NCBI RefSeq assembly: GCF_030295955.1
Contig: NZ_AP027363.1
Coordinates: 62,001-126,000, forward strand
Length of the DNA: 64,000 nucleotides
Source of the DNA: Thalassotalea agarivorans
Lineage (GTDB): Bacteria; Pseudomonadota; Gammaproteobacteria; Enterobacterales; Alteromonadaceae
Reading direction: 5' to 3'
The position numbers and the translations under genes were made by a program. Under the pieces are notes generated by a model. It did no database searches, was not told where the DNA came from, and worked only from the letters and a program-made list of their open reading frames with translations. Of this stretch, positions 20,339-30,697 are shown one piece after another. Each line of letters begins with the position of its first letter. The stretch's first letter is position 1.

Positions 20339-21921
20339 TACCAAACACAGCTGTGTTCTATTTGTTTGCTGTTACCTTTTAGATATCTTCTGGTTTTACC
20401 TAACGAAAAATACACGTCAAATACCGACCCTACATCTAGATAGGTATTGTTAGGAAAACGCTCGGTTAAGGTGCAAATTAGCATGTTACTAAGCGCACCC
20501 GAGCAAAAGATAAAGACTTCATTTTCCACTTGATTGGTTTCGATATAGTCAGCCATTTCAGCGATGGTTTTGTCGTAATCGTCAGCCCATGCATTCATGC
20601 CAACGCGAAAGTCTTTTTTGATGGGGAACGGCAAGTGTTCCAAGCGTGCTTTTTCGAAGCAAATCATGTTAAGTATGCGCCCTTGTAACGCTTTTAAGGT
20701 AACTTCCATAAAAGGTTTATAGTTAGCATTAATAAACACCGACGCCCAGGTTAACTGCGCTTGAGGAATACCCGCCGCTTCGATAATAGCATCACAATAA
20801 TCATCACCAACACAGCAACGCCCCGGCACACCTACAAAATAGTTGGGGTTATCAAAGGTTAATGATTTATTTAAAATTATGCGATTACGCTCATGTTTCT
20901 CGTCACCAGGATTGTAGAAAAAGCGGGATGTTTTAATGGTTTCGCCTTTCACAATCTTCATTTCGCCGTCACCCACACGGATAACAGAAAAATTCTCATG
21001 ATTAAGTAGTTTATCGGTAAAAAAGTATAGCTCTTCACGAAAGCTTCTACGCTCTTTTGATGCGGGTAATAGCGTTTTGATACGTGGCCAGTCAGCGCTG
21101 GTTTTGTCGGCTATCGAACGCAGTTCGCGTTGCCTGTATGTTTGGTTAAACTGAAGACGACTATGGTATAGGCTGTGTTCTACATCAGTAGCGGCTGAAT
21201 GCACAAAAGGTGTGGCTAACACATCAATATTAATTTGCTGGGCAAATACGCCAAGTAGCACATCGGGGCTATATTGTTCTTTGTCAGACGCTGTCACGCT
21301 CGCCAAAAACGCAGAGGCTGTTTTGGTTGGCAATAAGGTTGCGTGTCTAACATAATCAACTGCTTCAAAGTTTGCTGTTTTTATACCATCCCAACCAACT
21401 ATTTGATGTTCATCTTGCTGGGCTATAACGCCGCTGGCACCAAAAATAGCGGTTTTTTTATTGAGCTGATTAATGGTCGCACTGAGCCAACCTTTTTGAG
21501 GTAGCATGAAATGATCTAACCACAGTACTAAGTCTGTGCGCGCAAGGCCTGACAATGCAACTTTTTGCCACTGCGCGAAATCGGCATTAACCACAAAAGC
21601 AACGTCAACTTCATTTGATAAGTCGTAAAATGCTTTATCTTCGTTACTTTGGCAGATAACCCAAATGGTAGACGCTACCGTCGTTTGATGCTTGATGTTG
21701 TCAATAAGTGCCAATGTTGAGTCTTCATAAACAGTCGCATCGACAATAACAGTTACAACAGCATCGTCTTGCACAGATGACACTTTTCCTTGTGCATCTA
21801 TATGCTTCAAACGCTTACTTTGCTTTTGAGTAGTTGTTTTTCTTGCAAGCACAAAGCGAAAAAATCGGACAATGTTGGTTTGATACCAGGTCTTAATAGA
21901 TTGTTTTAAATTTTGTTTCAT
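20338..21921 (-). CDS. Two-domain glycosyltransferase-like protein: degenerate GT2 fused to GT-D (DUF1792)
   Basis: A 527-residue protein with no signal peptide. Residues about 1-25 carry a short Trp/Tyr-rich motif (SIKTWYQTNIVRFF) shared with two neighbours. Residues about 50-260 align by eye with the GT2 protein at 22945-23856 (GLARTDLVLWLDHFMLPQKGW against NLARTGYVAFFDDDILPQPKW), but the metal-binding DDD is replaced by DHF. Residues about 290-527 are a GT-D fold domain with RVGDGEM and a C-terminus like the adjacent gene at 22109-22924. It appears to be a fusion of neighbours with an inactive GT2 half. A gap of 187 bp precedes it, so it may have its own promoter. Confidence 0.75.
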   Translation of the reverse strand: MKQNLKQSIKTWYQTNIVRFFRFVLARKTTTQKQSKRLKHIDAQGKVSSVQDDAVVTVIVDATVYEDSTLALIDNIKHQTTVASTIWVICQSNEDKAFYDLSNEVDVAFVVNADFAQWQKVALSGLARTDLVLWLDHFMLPQKGWLSATINQLNKKTAIFGASGVIAQQDEHQIVGWDGIKTANFEAVDYVRHATLLPTKTASAFLASVTASDKEQYSPDVLLGVFAQQINIDVLATPFVHSAATDVEHSLYHSRLQFNQTYRQRELRSIADKTSADWPRIKTLLPASKERRSFREELYFFTDKLLNHENFSVIRVGDGEMKIVKGETIKTSRFFYNPGDEKHERNRIILNKSLTFDNPNYFVGVPGRCCVGDDYCDAIIEAAGIPQAQLTWASVFINANYKPFMEVTLKALQGRILNMICFEKARLEHLPFPIKKDFRVGMNAWADDYDKTIAEMADYIETNQVENEVFIFCSGALSNMLICTLTERFPNNTYLDVGSVFDVYFSLGKTRRYLKGNSKQIEHSCVW

Positions 21922-22108
21922 ATAACTGCTTTAACTTGTTTTATGTAAGCTTTTACTTTTTTAGTATTGCCTACTAATTTACTGACAATATTGATTTCAT
22001 ATTGCTGTGTTTGCAGGCAACGATTAACCAATATTGTACTCGTGTTAAATATATAATTGAGTTTGCATCAAAACGGTTTTTAGAATGCAATTGCACCATG
22101 CATACAGT

Positions 22109-22924
22109 TTACCAGATACACACTTTCCTTAATCTTTTTCTGCTTCCTTTTAAGTACTTTCGCGTTTTCCCTAATTTCATCATTTCGTCAAAAACTGAAC
22201 CAACGTCAATATACGTATTATTAGGGAAAGACTCAGTAAGCTTATAAATAAGCATATTGCTTAATACGCCAGCGCAAAAGATAAATACCTCGCCTTCAAT
22301 ATTGTTTTCATTTAAATAGTTAGTCATTTGAAGTAACAATTCGTCATAATCATCGACCCAAGCGTTAGCGCCTACACGGAAATCTTGATTGACAGAAAAT
22401 GGCAGCCCAGACAGATCAGATTTTTCGTGACAAACCATATTAACTTTTTTGTCTTTTAGAATAGTTACTGTGTTAGACAAAAATCTGGGGTAATTGGAAT
22501 TGACGAAAATATTGGCCCAGGTTAATTGCTGCTCGTCCTGCTTAGATTGCTCTCTAAGCTCGTTACAATGCTCATTGCCAACACAGCACCTGCAAGGTAG
22601 GCCTACGAAATATTGTGGGTGTTTAAACAATAAAGAAGACTCTAAAATATCGCGATAATGCTCATCTTTAGTGTTGTCAGGGGAATATTTGTGCTCGCCG
22701 TTATGCTTTGAAGATAAATCTATTGCCTGACCATTAATCACCATCATTTCTCCATCACCAAAGCGCACCAAAGAGAAGGGTTCATTGGTCTGAAGTTTTT
22801 TGTTGAAATCGTCTAGCTCACGATTAAATTGCTTACCATCGCCGCTGTCTGCAGTGAAACCAATGTAAGGAACAATATTGTTTCTGTACCATGATTTAAC
22901 TGACTGCACTAGATTCTGTTTCAT
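22109..22924 (-). CDS. GT-D fold (DUF1792-type) glycosyltransferase
   Basis: A 271-residue single-domain protein. The signature RFGDGEM near residue 54 is the GT-D nucleotide-sugar motif, and NNTYIDVGSVFDEMM with KTRKYLKG near the end repeats in the C-terminal half of the neighbouring fusion protein. The N-terminus MKQNLVQSVKSWYRNNIV is close to that of the fusion protein. Known GT-D enzymes transfer glucose onto glycoprotein or polysaccharide glycans; the acceptor here is unknown. It lies 20 bp after the GT2 gene on the same strand. Confidence 0.75.
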   Translation of the reverse strand: MKQNLVQSVKSWYRNNIVPYIGFTADSGDGKQFNRELDDFNKKLQTNEPFSLVRFGDGEMMVINGQAIDLSSKHNGEHKYSPDNTKDEHYRDILESSLLFKHPQYFVGLPCRCCVGNEHCNELREQSKQDEQQLTWANIFVNSNYPRFLSNTVTILKDKKVNMVCHEKSDLSGLPFSVNQDFRVGANAWVDDYDELLLQMTNYLNENNIEGEVFIFCAGVLSNMLIYKLTESFPNNTYIDVGSVFDEMMKLGKTRKYLKGSRKRLRKVCIW

Positions 22925-22944
22925 AAGGCCTGTTTACTTTTAGG

Positions 22945-23856
22945 TTATGGTTTAGTGTCTTGTTTAGCTACAACTTCCCAGCCATCTTCAGTATACGTAT
23001 CAACAATCATAGAGCGCGTGTCTTTATGATCGACCGTTTTATACGTAGCTACTTTTAATCGGCCTACGGCCTTACCAAAGTCAGGTCGGCAGCTCCAGCC
23101 GCTCATGTCATCTTCAACATGCGGCGGCACATATGTTTTGATACCGCCATGCTTAAGCGCCATATAACTTAAATGAATGTCTTCACCGTTGTCCCAAGAC
23201 GCAGGTTCTTCTCGCCACATGTAGTTGACGTATTCCTTGCGCATAAACCAAGCATGACCAACAAGGTCGACCGCAATGGGTTGTTCGCTGTGAACACCAT
23301 TCCAGCCAGCTTTTGTTTTACTCGAATAACCACCTGTGGTCGGCAAGATAACACCAGAACCACCTAAAATACCATCATGGCCATTGGCTATGGTATTGAG
23401 ACAATTCTCAAACCATTTAGGTTGCGGCAAAATATCATCGTCAAAAAAGGCGACATAACCTGTTCTAGCTAAGTTCGCTAGGGCAAATCGGCCCCAGAAT
23501 AAATAGTTGGTGTTGGACACGACAACTCTATCGGCAAGATCAGAAACGTCGAGTAGCTCTTCTTCACTGCGGTTTGACCAAACCCAAATTTCTTTTGGTG
23601 GCACCGTTTGAGCGCGTAAAGCTTTGATTTGCTCTGCCAAATATTCAGCACGTCGATAGGCTGTCAGAATGACGGTAATGCCGTCATCTGTTGGTGCGGG
23701 CATCGGCTTAGCATCCTGATTAAATGAAACCGTGTCGGTATTCTTATTGACTGCGCGCTCTACGTGCCCTTTAACTTTGATGCGCCAAAAGCCAACTACG
23801 CGGGTATTCCACCACCATTTGATTGCTTGAGTTATTGTTTTCTTTTTCTTAACCAT
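22945..23856 (-). CDS. Family 2 glycosyltransferase
   Basis: A 303-residue cytosolic GT-A enzyme. A basic, Trp-rich N-terminus (TQAIKWWWNTRVVGFW) is followed by the GT2 start GITVILTAYRRAEYLAEQI near residue 54, a DxD-type metal site FFDDDILPQPKW, and a later WDNGEDIHLSYMALKHGG that resembles the acceptor/catalytic region. It should use a nucleotide-diphospho sugar to extend a surface glycan. It lies in a minus-strand operon: 28 bp after the acyltransferase and 20 bp before the GT-D gene. Confidence 0.8.
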   Translation of the reverse strand: MVKKKKTITQAIKWWWNTRVVGFWRIKVKGHVERAVNKNTDTVSFNQDAKPMPAPTDDGITVILTAYRRAEYLAEQIKALRAQTVPPKEIWVWSNRSEEELLDVSDLADRVVVSNTNYLFWGRFALANLARTGYVAFFDDDILPQPKWFENCLNTIANGHDGILGGSGVILPTTGGYSSKTKAGWNGVHSEQPIAVDLVGHAWFMRKEYVNYMWREEPASWDNGEDIHLSYMALKHGGIKTYVPPHVEDDMSGWSCRPDFGKAVGRLKVATYKTVDHKDTRSMIVDTYTEDGWEVVAKQDTKP

Positions 23857-23884
23857 AAGTAATATTTCGTGTGATTAGACGTGC

Positions 23885-25840
23885 TTAATGTAATGGTATC
23901 AATGAAATGACAGCCTTTGCACCATCTAAGCTTAGATGATTATTGTCAAAGTACATCGATTTGTTTTTTAGTACCGCTGCGCAATGTGATTGCGAGCATA
24001 AAGCCTTGGTAGGCTTTAACGGTTTTAATTGCTCATCAAAGGGCAACGCTCTTAGCTTGGACAAAACAAAGGCATTTCTCTGTTCATAATAGCTTAGCGG
24101 CGTGGTTTTTGTGAGATCATAACTATAACTTCCACCAAAAATAGAAAATGGCGTTAGTATCGTATTAATGTCATCCGGGATTTCAGGCACGGGAAACAAC
24201 ACATAAACTTGTTTGCCGCTATCTAGCAATTTTTGTAGCGCTTTAACATAATCTTGCCAGTACATTTCTGCGGCTTGCTCGCTGGACAACTGGTGAAATT
24301 CATTTGTTAATCTGTGATTGGCATTTTCTGCAGGGATATGTGGATAGACTTTGTCGTGTTCTCCATATAAAAAACTGCTAGTTCTAAAGCCAAACAGCAC
24401 GTGCTTGATTTGCTTGTTATTAACTAAAAACTCCAGAGATTCTCTAAACCAGCGATGGCAACCGGGTTTAATGACTTCAAATGATAGCGCTGGTGCACAG
24501 CCACTAAAGGTTAGGTGCAGCAGGCTTTGATCTTGCTCGTTAAGTCTATCGGCTAGGGCAAACCCAAGTTCAACTAAATGGCTATCGCCAAACAAGGCCC
24601 AGGTTGTTGTTCCTTGATTGTATTGGCAGGCCTTTTGGGCCGGAAGGTAATCTTCACTGAAGGTATGGCATTGTTTACGCATCGGGCTGGCAACAATTGA
24701 ATCTTGATAGGCATTCTCAAAGCGCTGCGGGAAGCCTTTCCCAGCTAAAATAATGCCGGCAAGTATCATAACGCTTAGCAGTGCGACACCTGAACCTTTT
24801 AATATTGATAGCGACCCGACAGAGGTTTTACGACGAAAAGGTGTTTCCACGTATCGATAGCTTAAATAAGCCAATAAACCACTTAGTGCAATTGCAAAAA
24901 CAAAGGCTTCAACACTTGGTTCTCCAAACGTTTTCATCCGCAAGAACGCAAAAATAGGTTGGTGCCAAAGGTACAAGGAATACGATAATAGCCCGACGTA
25001 AACGATGGCTTTGATGGAAAGCACTTTGCCAACAATATTGTTTTTATCTGCACAGCAGATAACAAGGCAAGTGCCCAAAACTGGCAAAATCGTGTAAATA
25101 CTAGGAAATGGAGTGGCGTGATCAAACAAGACATAAGAGCCAATAATCATCACCAATCCCACTATAGCTAGCACTGACTTAACTGCTTTATGTGTTGAGG
25201 TTTTATCTAGGTGCCAGTAGGCAATGAGCGCACCAAAGAACAATTCCCAAGCGCGCGAAAAAATAAGATAAAAGTTGGCATCTACATAGTGTAATGTTGC
25301 TAACGTTTGTGCAAACAATAAAGAGCAAAGTGTTAAGCCTACCAGTACCCAACCAAGTTTACGTTTTTTGCTATACAAGGCGGCGAGTAAGAGAGGGAAG
25401 AACAAATAGTATTGTTCTTCAACAGCAAGGCTCCACGTGTGTAACAAAGGTTTTTGTTCAGCAGCTGTTGAAAAATAATCGCTAACGGCAAAAAAGTGAA
25501 AATTAGAGGTAAAAGTGAGAACAGCTAACACACTGTTCGCGTATGACTTAAGCAACTCTGTCGGCATTATGGCTAATGCAACTAGCGTCGTTACAATGAC
25601 CATAGCTAAGAGTGCAGGTAATATTCTTCTGGCGCGGCGTTCGTAAAAGTTCACAAGACTATAACGACCCGCGTCCAAATCCTTTAGCAGGATAGAAGTA
25701 ATTAAGTAACCGCTAATAACAAAGAAAACGTCAACGCCTGCGTAGCCGCCGCTAACGCCTAATAAACCGGCATGAAACAACACTACAGGGATTACAGCAA
25801 ATGCACGTAATCCATCGATTTCAGGTCGATACGTTAACAC
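23885..25840 (-). CDS. OafA/YrhL-type acyltransferase 3 with C-terminal SGNH domain
   Basis: A 651-residue membrane acyltransferase. YRPEIDGLRAFAVIPVVLFHAG begins the acyltransferase-3 domain, with RRARRILPAL and EEQYYLFFP, and about ten helices to residue 360. The periplasmic SGNH domain has GDSH at 418-421 and a terminal DNNHLSLDGA. Probable role: O-acetylation of a surface polysaccharide made by the flanking glycosyltransferases. The start is GTG, 15 bp after the stop of the upstream glycosyltransferase, which indicates an operon. Confidence 0.85.
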   Translation of the reverse strand: MLTYRPEIDGLRAFAVIPVVLFHAGLLGVSGGYAGVDVFFVISGYLITSILLKDLDAGRYSLVNFYERRARRILPALLAMVIVTTLVALAIMPTELLKSYANSVLAVLTFTSNFHFFAVSDYFSTAAEQKPLLHTWSLAVEEQYYLFFPLLLAALYSKKRKLGWVLVGLTLCSLLFAQTLATLHYVDANFYLIFSRAWELFFGALIAYWHLDKTSTHKAVKSVLAIVGLVMIIGSYVLFDHATPFPSIYTILPVLGTCLVICCADKNNIVGKVLSIKAIVYVGLLSYSLYLWHQPIFAFLRMKTFGEPSVEAFVFAIALSGLLAYLSYRYVETPFRRKTSVGSLSILKGSGVALLSVMILAGIILAGKGFPQRFENAYQDSIVASPMRKQCHTFSEDYLPAQKACQYNQGTTTWALFGDSHLVELGFALADRLNEQDQSLLHLTFSGCAPALSFEVIKPGCHRWFRESLEFLVNNKQIKHVLFGFRTSSFLYGEHDKVYPHIPAENANHRLTNEFHQLSSEQAAEMYWQDYVKALQKLLDSGKQVYVLFPVPEIPDDINTILTPFSIFGGSYSYDLTKTTPLSYYEQRNAFVLSKLRALPFDEQLKPLKPTKALCSQSHCAAVLKNKSMYFDNNHLSLDGAKAVISLIPLH

Positions 25841-25855
25841 CTATAAAGTCTCTTA

Positions 25856-26749
25856 CTATTCTTGCATCCTACGGATTTTACTTCTTACCTTTGAAATACT
25901 TGAATCTTGCGCATAACGGCCTTTAGTGACATGGCGGATTTGATAAACGCCATCAACATCAATAGGAATACCTTCGCTACCAATCAGCCATTTAAACGCG
26001 GTATCTTCATAGGTTTTGCGCCAGCGTGTATCTTCTGTTTGAAACATTTTAAGCTTTTCACAGTATCCAATAGCGCGCGCAACATCAGCATGCACAATTT
26101 GAAAAGCGCCTTTGGCTTTATCACGAGAATGTTGAGAGAAATTCTCGGTAGAAATATCGACCACTTGAGGCTCACTTTCTTTACGGAGCATTGGGTCGTC
26201 ATCCGTTAGCATCTCTGTCGTACATTCTGTGCGCGGGTAATACAAAATTTCTTGCTTACCTTGCAGTGCATCTGCCAGAGAGTCTATACAGTTTTCGTGG
26301 AAAATAATGTCGCAATCTGTAAACCAGAGCCAATCAGCGTTAGTAGACCGAGCCGCCATATTGCGACCAATACCACGTCGGAACAATTTCTCTTTAGAAA
26401 TAGCGGTAAAATTCCATACCACGTTTTCAACAGCAATGTTATTGAAAAACTCGACCACGGCTTTTGTTTTTTCATCTTCTTCTGAATAAAACACAGTGAC
26501 CGTCACTGTTGCTTTTGTCGGTGGGTTGTTCACAAATGAACTGAGCTGATAGGTCAGCATGTTACCGTAGCCCCAGCAATGACTGACAATTTCTAGATTT
26601 AAATGTCCGTCTAGCGCCTTTCTGTCTTCTTTTTTAGGAATCGCTTCTCTAAACCAAGAAGGTGGCAATATTTTTTCCATCACCAGTCGAAAAAACTGGA
26701 TGGCATGCTGGTTGTAACGTCGAGGTGGGTATGTTTTTGTTATTTTCAT
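25856..26749 (-). CDS. Predicted GT-A (family 2-like) glycosyltransferase
   Basis: A 297-residue protein. The middle RRGIGRNMAARSTNADWLWFTDCDIIF carries the RN..A and DCD (DxD) features of GT-A glycosyltransferases that bind a sugar nucleotide and metal. The C-terminus EDTRWRKTYEDTAFKWLIG may supply the acid/acceptor region. It is the first gene of the minus-strand cluster GT, acyltransferase, GT2, GT-D, GT2/GT-D fusion, which converges on wecB. The 134-bp gap to the divergent ubiE holds both promoters. Substrate unknown. Confidence 0.7.
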   Translation of the reverse strand: MKITKTYPPRRYNQHAIQFFRLVMEKILPPSWFREAIPKKEDRKALDGHLNLEIVSHCWGYGNMLTYQLSSFVNNPPTKATVTVTVFYSEEDEKTKAVVEFFNNIAVENVVWNFTAISKEKLFRRGIGRNMAARSTNADWLWFTDCDIIFHENCIDSLADALQGKQEILYYPRTECTTEMLTDDDPMLRKESEPQVVDISTENFSQHSRDKAKGAFQIVHADVARAIGYCEKLKMFQTEDTRWRKTYEDTAFKWLIGSEGIPIDVDGVYQIRHVTKGRYAQDSSISKVRSKIRRMQE

Positions 26750-26883
26750 GCTCAGGTCACATTAAGCTTAGGGAGTAAACACATAGAATAATACCATAGA
26801 GGTTGCATTTATTGGTATAAGCCTAGTTAATTATTTACAGAATTGGTATACACTAAGCGCAGAGATATTCACAGTAAACTGTT

Positions 26884-27666
26884 ATGACATCAGCAAAAGA
26901 TCAAAAGCCGGAGCAATCGGCATCAGATTCAACCACTCACTTTGGTTTTCAAACGGTAGATAAAGGCGATAAAGCGTCTATGGTTGCCGGCGTTTTTCAT
27001 TCTGTCGCAAAACAATATGACATTATGAACGACCTTATGTCACTAGGTATTCACCGCTTATGGAAGCGTTTTACGATAGATGCTAGTGGTGTAAGGCCAG
27101 GTAATAAGGTGTTAGACCTTGCGGGTGGTACCGGAGATTTAACGGCAAAGTTTTCTAAAATTGTTGGCCAAGAAGGTAAAGTTATTCTAGCCGACATTAA
27201 CAGTTCTATGCTCAATGTTGGCCGCGATAAACTGCGTGATAAAGGCCTAGTGCAAAATATCGAGTACGTGCAAGCTAATGCTGAAGCTTTGCCCTTTGAA
27301 GACAACTCATTTGATATCGTGACGATCGCTTTTGGCTTAAGAAACGTAACAGATAAAGATAAAGCGCTACGTTCTATTTACCGTGTACTAAAACCAGGTG
27401 GTCGTTTGTTGGTGTTAGAGTTTTCAAAACCTGAACACGAGATTTTAAACAAAGTATACGACTTTTATAGTTTCAATATACTGCCGAAAATGGGCGAGTT
27501 TGTTGCGAAAGACAGCGAAAGTTACCAATATTTAGCGGAATCTATTCGTATGCATCCAGATCAGGATACGTTAAAAGCGATGATGGACGACGCAGGTTTT
27601 GAACAAACGACCTATCACAATTTAACCGGTGGTATCGTTGCATTACATAAAGGCTTTAAGTTTTAA
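26884..27666 (+). CDS. ubiE: Ubiquinone/menaquinone C-methyltransferase UbiE
   Basis: A 260-residue SAM-dependent methyltransferase acting on demethylmenaquinol and on 2-methoxy-6-polyprenylbenzoquinol. Motif I is [14 protein letters not shown], followed by the family signature [34 protein letters not shown]. It is a little longer than E. coli UbiE (251) because of a polar N-terminal tail. It leads ubiE-ubiJ-ubiB with gaps of 3 and 2 bp, so translation is likely coupled. Confidence 0.94.
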   Translation: MTSAKDQKPEQSASDSTTHFGFQTVDKGDKASMVAGVFHSVAKQYDIMNDLMSLGIHRLWKRFTIDASGVRPGNKVLDLAGGTGDLTAKFSKIVGQEGKVILADINSSMLNVGRDKLRDKGLVQNIEYVQANAEALPFEDNSFDIVTIAFGLRNVTDKDKALRSIYRVLKPGGRLLVLEFSKPEHEILNKVYDFYSFNILPKMGEFVAKDSESYQYLAESIRMHPDQDTLKAMMDDAGFEQTTYHNLTGGIVALHKGFKF

Positions 27667-27669
27667 GCA

Positions 27670-28302
27670 ATGGCGCAAACAATGTTCGTTCAGGGAATAA
27701 CGCTTTTAATCGAAAAGGCGATAGCCAAAGTATTGGTGATGAATACAGCGGGCTATCCATTTGCGCAGCTAAAGGGTAAACAACTCGGGCTTGCGTTCAA
27801 TGAACTTGAGCAATGCTTCTTGCTGTCCTTCAGCGAAAACGATGTTTCAGTGCACGCAGTTGATGCAACACAATTTGCGCAAACAGACTGCGCGGTGAAA
27901 ACAAGCATTTCTGGTTTAAGTGAACTTAAGCAAGGGGCGCAAATTACCGATTTAATCAAGTCTGAACAAATTGTTGTTACTGGCGACATTAAAATCGCGC
28001 AGCAGTTAACCAGCGAAATCGATAAACTTAATATCGATTGGCAATCAGAAGTAGCCAAGCATATTGGTGATGTTGCAATGTATAAGCTGTGGCGAGGCAA
28101 CAAGTTTATTGCCCAAAAGATTGGCTTTTTTGGTAAAACTGTAGCCGCTGACGCGTCTGAATATCTGCTACATGAGCAAAAGCTAGTGGTGTCTAGTTCA
28201 GAACTAACAGCGTTTAATGAACAAGTGGATTATACCGTCAAGCTACTTCAAGACATTGAACAACGCATTGTCGCGATAGATCAAAAAATTAAGGGACAGT
28301 AA
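27670..28302 (+). CDS. ubiJ: Ubiquinone biosynthesis accessory factor UbiJ (SCP2 domain)
   Basis: A 210-residue protein between ubiE and ubiB, the position of ubiJ in E. coli. It has an N-terminal SCP2-like lipid-binding domain (residues about 10-115), the segment [20 protein letters not shown], and a helical C-terminus ending in a coiled-coil-like stretch. UbiJ and UbiK form an accessory part of the soluble Ubi complex that binds hydrophobic intermediates. Sequence identity in this family is low, so position carries much of the call. Confidence 0.85.
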   Translation: MAQTMFVQGITLLIEKAIAKVLVMNTAGYPFAQLKGKQLGLAFNELEQCFLLSFSENDVSVHAVDATQFAQTDCAVKTSISGLSELKQGAQITDLIKSEQIVVTGDIKIAQQLTSEIDKLNIDWQSEVAKHIGDVAMYKLWRGNKFIAQKIGFFGKTVAADASEYLLHEQKLVVSSSELTAFNEQVDYTVKLLQDIEQRIVAIDQKIKGQ

Positions 28303-28304
28303 CA

Positions 28305-29954
28305 GTGAGTTTTGCTCGTTTGTTTCGCATTTTTAGCACGTTTTTGCAGTTTGGTTTAGACAAACTCATTCCTGCACGATTTTTACCTTGGTATGCCAAG
28401 GTGTTTCGCATGTGTTTCTTTTGGATAGGTAACAAACACAAAGATAAAACGCCCGCCCAACGCTTTCGTTTAGCTATTGAATCACTTGGCCCTGTATTTA
28501 TTAAATTTGGTCAAATGCTCTCTACTCGCCGTGATCTATTGCCAGAAGACTTCGCCAACGAACTAGCTTTGCTACAAGATCAAGTTGAGCCCTTTTCAGG
28601 TGAACAAGCAGAAAAAATCGTTAGAAAGGCGATTGGAGAAAGTCTGTATAACGAACATTTCGCAGAATTTGATACCAACCCATTGGCATCTGCGTCTATT
28701 GCGCAAGTACATGCCGCCTCGATGACTTTAGATGGTGAAACACATCAAATCGTCGTTAAAGTGCTTAGGCCTGGCATCGAAAAAATTATTCGCGCTGATA
28801 TTAAACTGATGTCGGTTATTGCATCGCTAGTTGCTAAATGGTTGCCAGACGGTAAACGTTTGCGCCCTGTTGAGGTAGTTAAAGAATATGAAAGAACTAT
28901 CATCGACGAACTAGATTTAATGCGTGAAGGCGCCAATGCCATTCAACTAAAACGCAATTTTTCACAAGGTGATGCCAGCGACAAGATTCTTTATGTGCCA
29001 GAAGTGTACAGCAAGTTTTGCCACAAAAATGTGCTGGTAATGGAACGTATTTATGGCATTGGCGTGGGTGAGGTTGAAAAACTGAAAAGCCTTAACGTCA
29101 ACATGAAAGTGCTTGCTGATAGGGGCGTGGAAGTCTTTTTTACTCAGGTTTTTCGAGATAGCTTTTTTCATGCGGACATGCATCCAGGCAACGTCTTTGT
29201 GGATGTGACCAACCCTGACGATCCAACGTGGATAGCGATAGACTGCGGTATCGTAGGTACGCTAAACCGCGAAGATAAACGCTACTTAGCAGAAAACTTT
29301 GTCGCCTTTTTCAATCGTGATTATCGAAAAGTCGCGGAGCTTCATGTAGATTCAGGTTGGGTGCCTGCCAATACCAGCGTAGATGAGTTCGAGTTTGCTA
29401 TTCGCACGGTTTGCGAGCCCATTTTCAATAAACCACTAGCCGAAATTTCATTTGGCCAAGTATTGGTGAATCTGTTCAATACCGCCCGTCGATTTAATAT
29501 GGAAGTGCAGCCGCAACTGGTGTTGTTGCAAAAAACCTTACTTTATATCGAAGGTCTGGGTCGTCAGTTGTATCCACAACTGGATTTATGGCAAACAGCT
29601 AAGCCTTACCTAGAATCATGGGTCAAAGAGCAAATGGGTGTGAAGGCGGTGTTTGAAAAAATCAAAGATAACCTGCCGTTTTGGAACGAAAAACTGCCTG
29701 AAATACCAGATCTTGTTTACGATTACTTGCGCGTAGGTAAACAGGCGCATGAAACGCAAAAAGAGCTCATCAACCAAGCGTTGGCCAAGCAAGACAGCCA
29801 ACATAAACAACTGCTTAATAGTGTTATTGGAGCAGGCTTTGTTGTTAGTGCAGCGCTGCTGGCGGTGGCTAAACTACCGATTATTGCGGCAATTACCGGT
29901 GTTGTCGGTGGTGTTTTTGTGATTAAAGCTTTAACTGCATCAACTCGTGACTAA
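28305..29954 (+). CDS. ubiB: Ubiquinone biosynthesis protein UbiB (ADCK/ABC1-type kinase-like ATPase)
   Basis: A 549-residue protein (E. coli 546) needed for aerobic ubiquinone synthesis. The ABC1 signature [14 protein letters not shown], the Ala-rich nucleotide loop [11 protein letters not shown], the catalytic-like [11 protein letters not shown] and IDCGIVG are visible, and two C-terminal hydrophobic helices ([32 protein letters not shown]) anchor it in the inner membrane. The start is GTG, 2 bp after ubiJ. Its 3' end overlaps the convergent GNAT gene by 32 bp. Confidence 0.94.
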   Translation: MSFARLFRIFSTFLQFGLDKLIPARFLPWYAKVFRMCFFWIGNKHKDKTPAQRFRLAIESLGPVFIKFGQMLSTRRDLLPEDFANELALLQDQVEPFSGEQAEKIVRKAIGESLYNEHFAEFDTNPLASASIAQVHAASMTLDGETHQIVVKVLRPGIEKIIRADIKLMSVIASLVAKWLPDGKRLRPVEVVKEYERTIIDELDLMREGANAIQLKRNFSQGDASDKILYVPEVYSKFCHKNVLVMERIYGIGVGEVEKLKSLNVNMKVLADRGVEVFFTQVFRDSFFHADMHPGNVFVDVTNPDDPTWIAIDCGIVGTLNREDKRYLAENFVAFFNRDYRKVAELHVDSGWVPANTSVDEFEFAIRTVCEPIFNKPLAEISFGQVLVNLFNTARRFNMEVQPQLVLLQKTLLYIEGLGRQLYPQLDLWQTAKPYLESWVKEQMGVKAVFEKIKDNLPFWNEKLPEIPDLVYDYLRVGKQAHETQKELINQALAKQDSQHKQLLNSVIGAGFVVSAALLAVAKLPIIAAITGVVGGVFVIKALTASTRD

Positions 29955-30537
29955 CACCACGGCCAAAACGATTTTGTAAACGCCCTGTTTTAGCATCAAT
30001 GACCTGATAGCCTTGCCTCAAATACAAAGCTTTCGCTTTTGGGTTTGTCTCTGCAACATCTAACACCACAGCGCTGTAACCTTGTTGTTTCGCTTTTTCA
30101 GCGACCATAGTCATCATGCGCGCACCTATACCTTGGCCACGGACGCTATTGCTTACCCCAAAGTTATGCAAGCACGCTGTATTTTTAGGTGGTGGCGGTA
30201 CAATTTTTTCAAATGCTAGTCCACGTTTAATAACCTTGAGGCCGCTTAAAAGGCCGTAATAGACAAAAATACGTTTGATAGCAGATAGTGTGTATCGCAA
30301 GTTGTCCTGGGCGGGTCGATAGCCTACTAGCCCAACAACTTCACCGTTAATTTCAGCAACGAAATGATCCTGATAACCGAACTCACCGTCACCTTTTTTA
30401 TAGGCATAACTTAAAAACTCTATCGATTGACTCTCATGGGTCACAGAAAACACATAGTTAAATGCTTCAGGGCCAGATGAGTACATTAAGGGGATTGCTT
30501 GTTTTATGTCGTCAGGTGTCGCAGGGCGAATAAGCAT
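29923..30537 (-). CDS. GNAT family N-acetyltransferase
   Basis: A 204-residue acetyl-CoA-dependent acetyltransferase. The start [18 protein letters not shown] is typical, and the acetyl-CoA motif A is [20 protein letters not shown] (about 123-142), followed by [20 protein letters not shown], the classical motif B. The substrate is unknown. It is a single gene whose stop lies inside the 3' end of ubiB on the other strand. Confidence 0.82.
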   Translation of the reverse strand: MLIRPATPDDIKQAIPLMYSSGPEAFNYVFSVTHESQSIEFLSYAYKKGDGEFGYQDHFVAEINGEVVGLVGYRPAQDNLRYTLSAIKRIFVYYGLLSGLKVIKRGLAFEKIVPPPPKNTACLHNFGVSNSVRGQGIGARMMTMVAEKAKQQGYSAVVLDVAETNPKAKALYLRQGYQVIDAKTGRLQNRFGRGVSHELMQLKL

Positions 30538-30697
30538 CTAAAAATTCCGTTGTGTAAGTCCATGATTAAGTGTAACTTTAGTTTGTATTGTCTCAATCAT
30601 AAATCGATACGAATTCTTTAAAATACCGATGTATTTTAAAAATAAAGCGCTCATCTAGATGAAGTGCGTATTAACAATAAATATTAGGGAAAATTTG

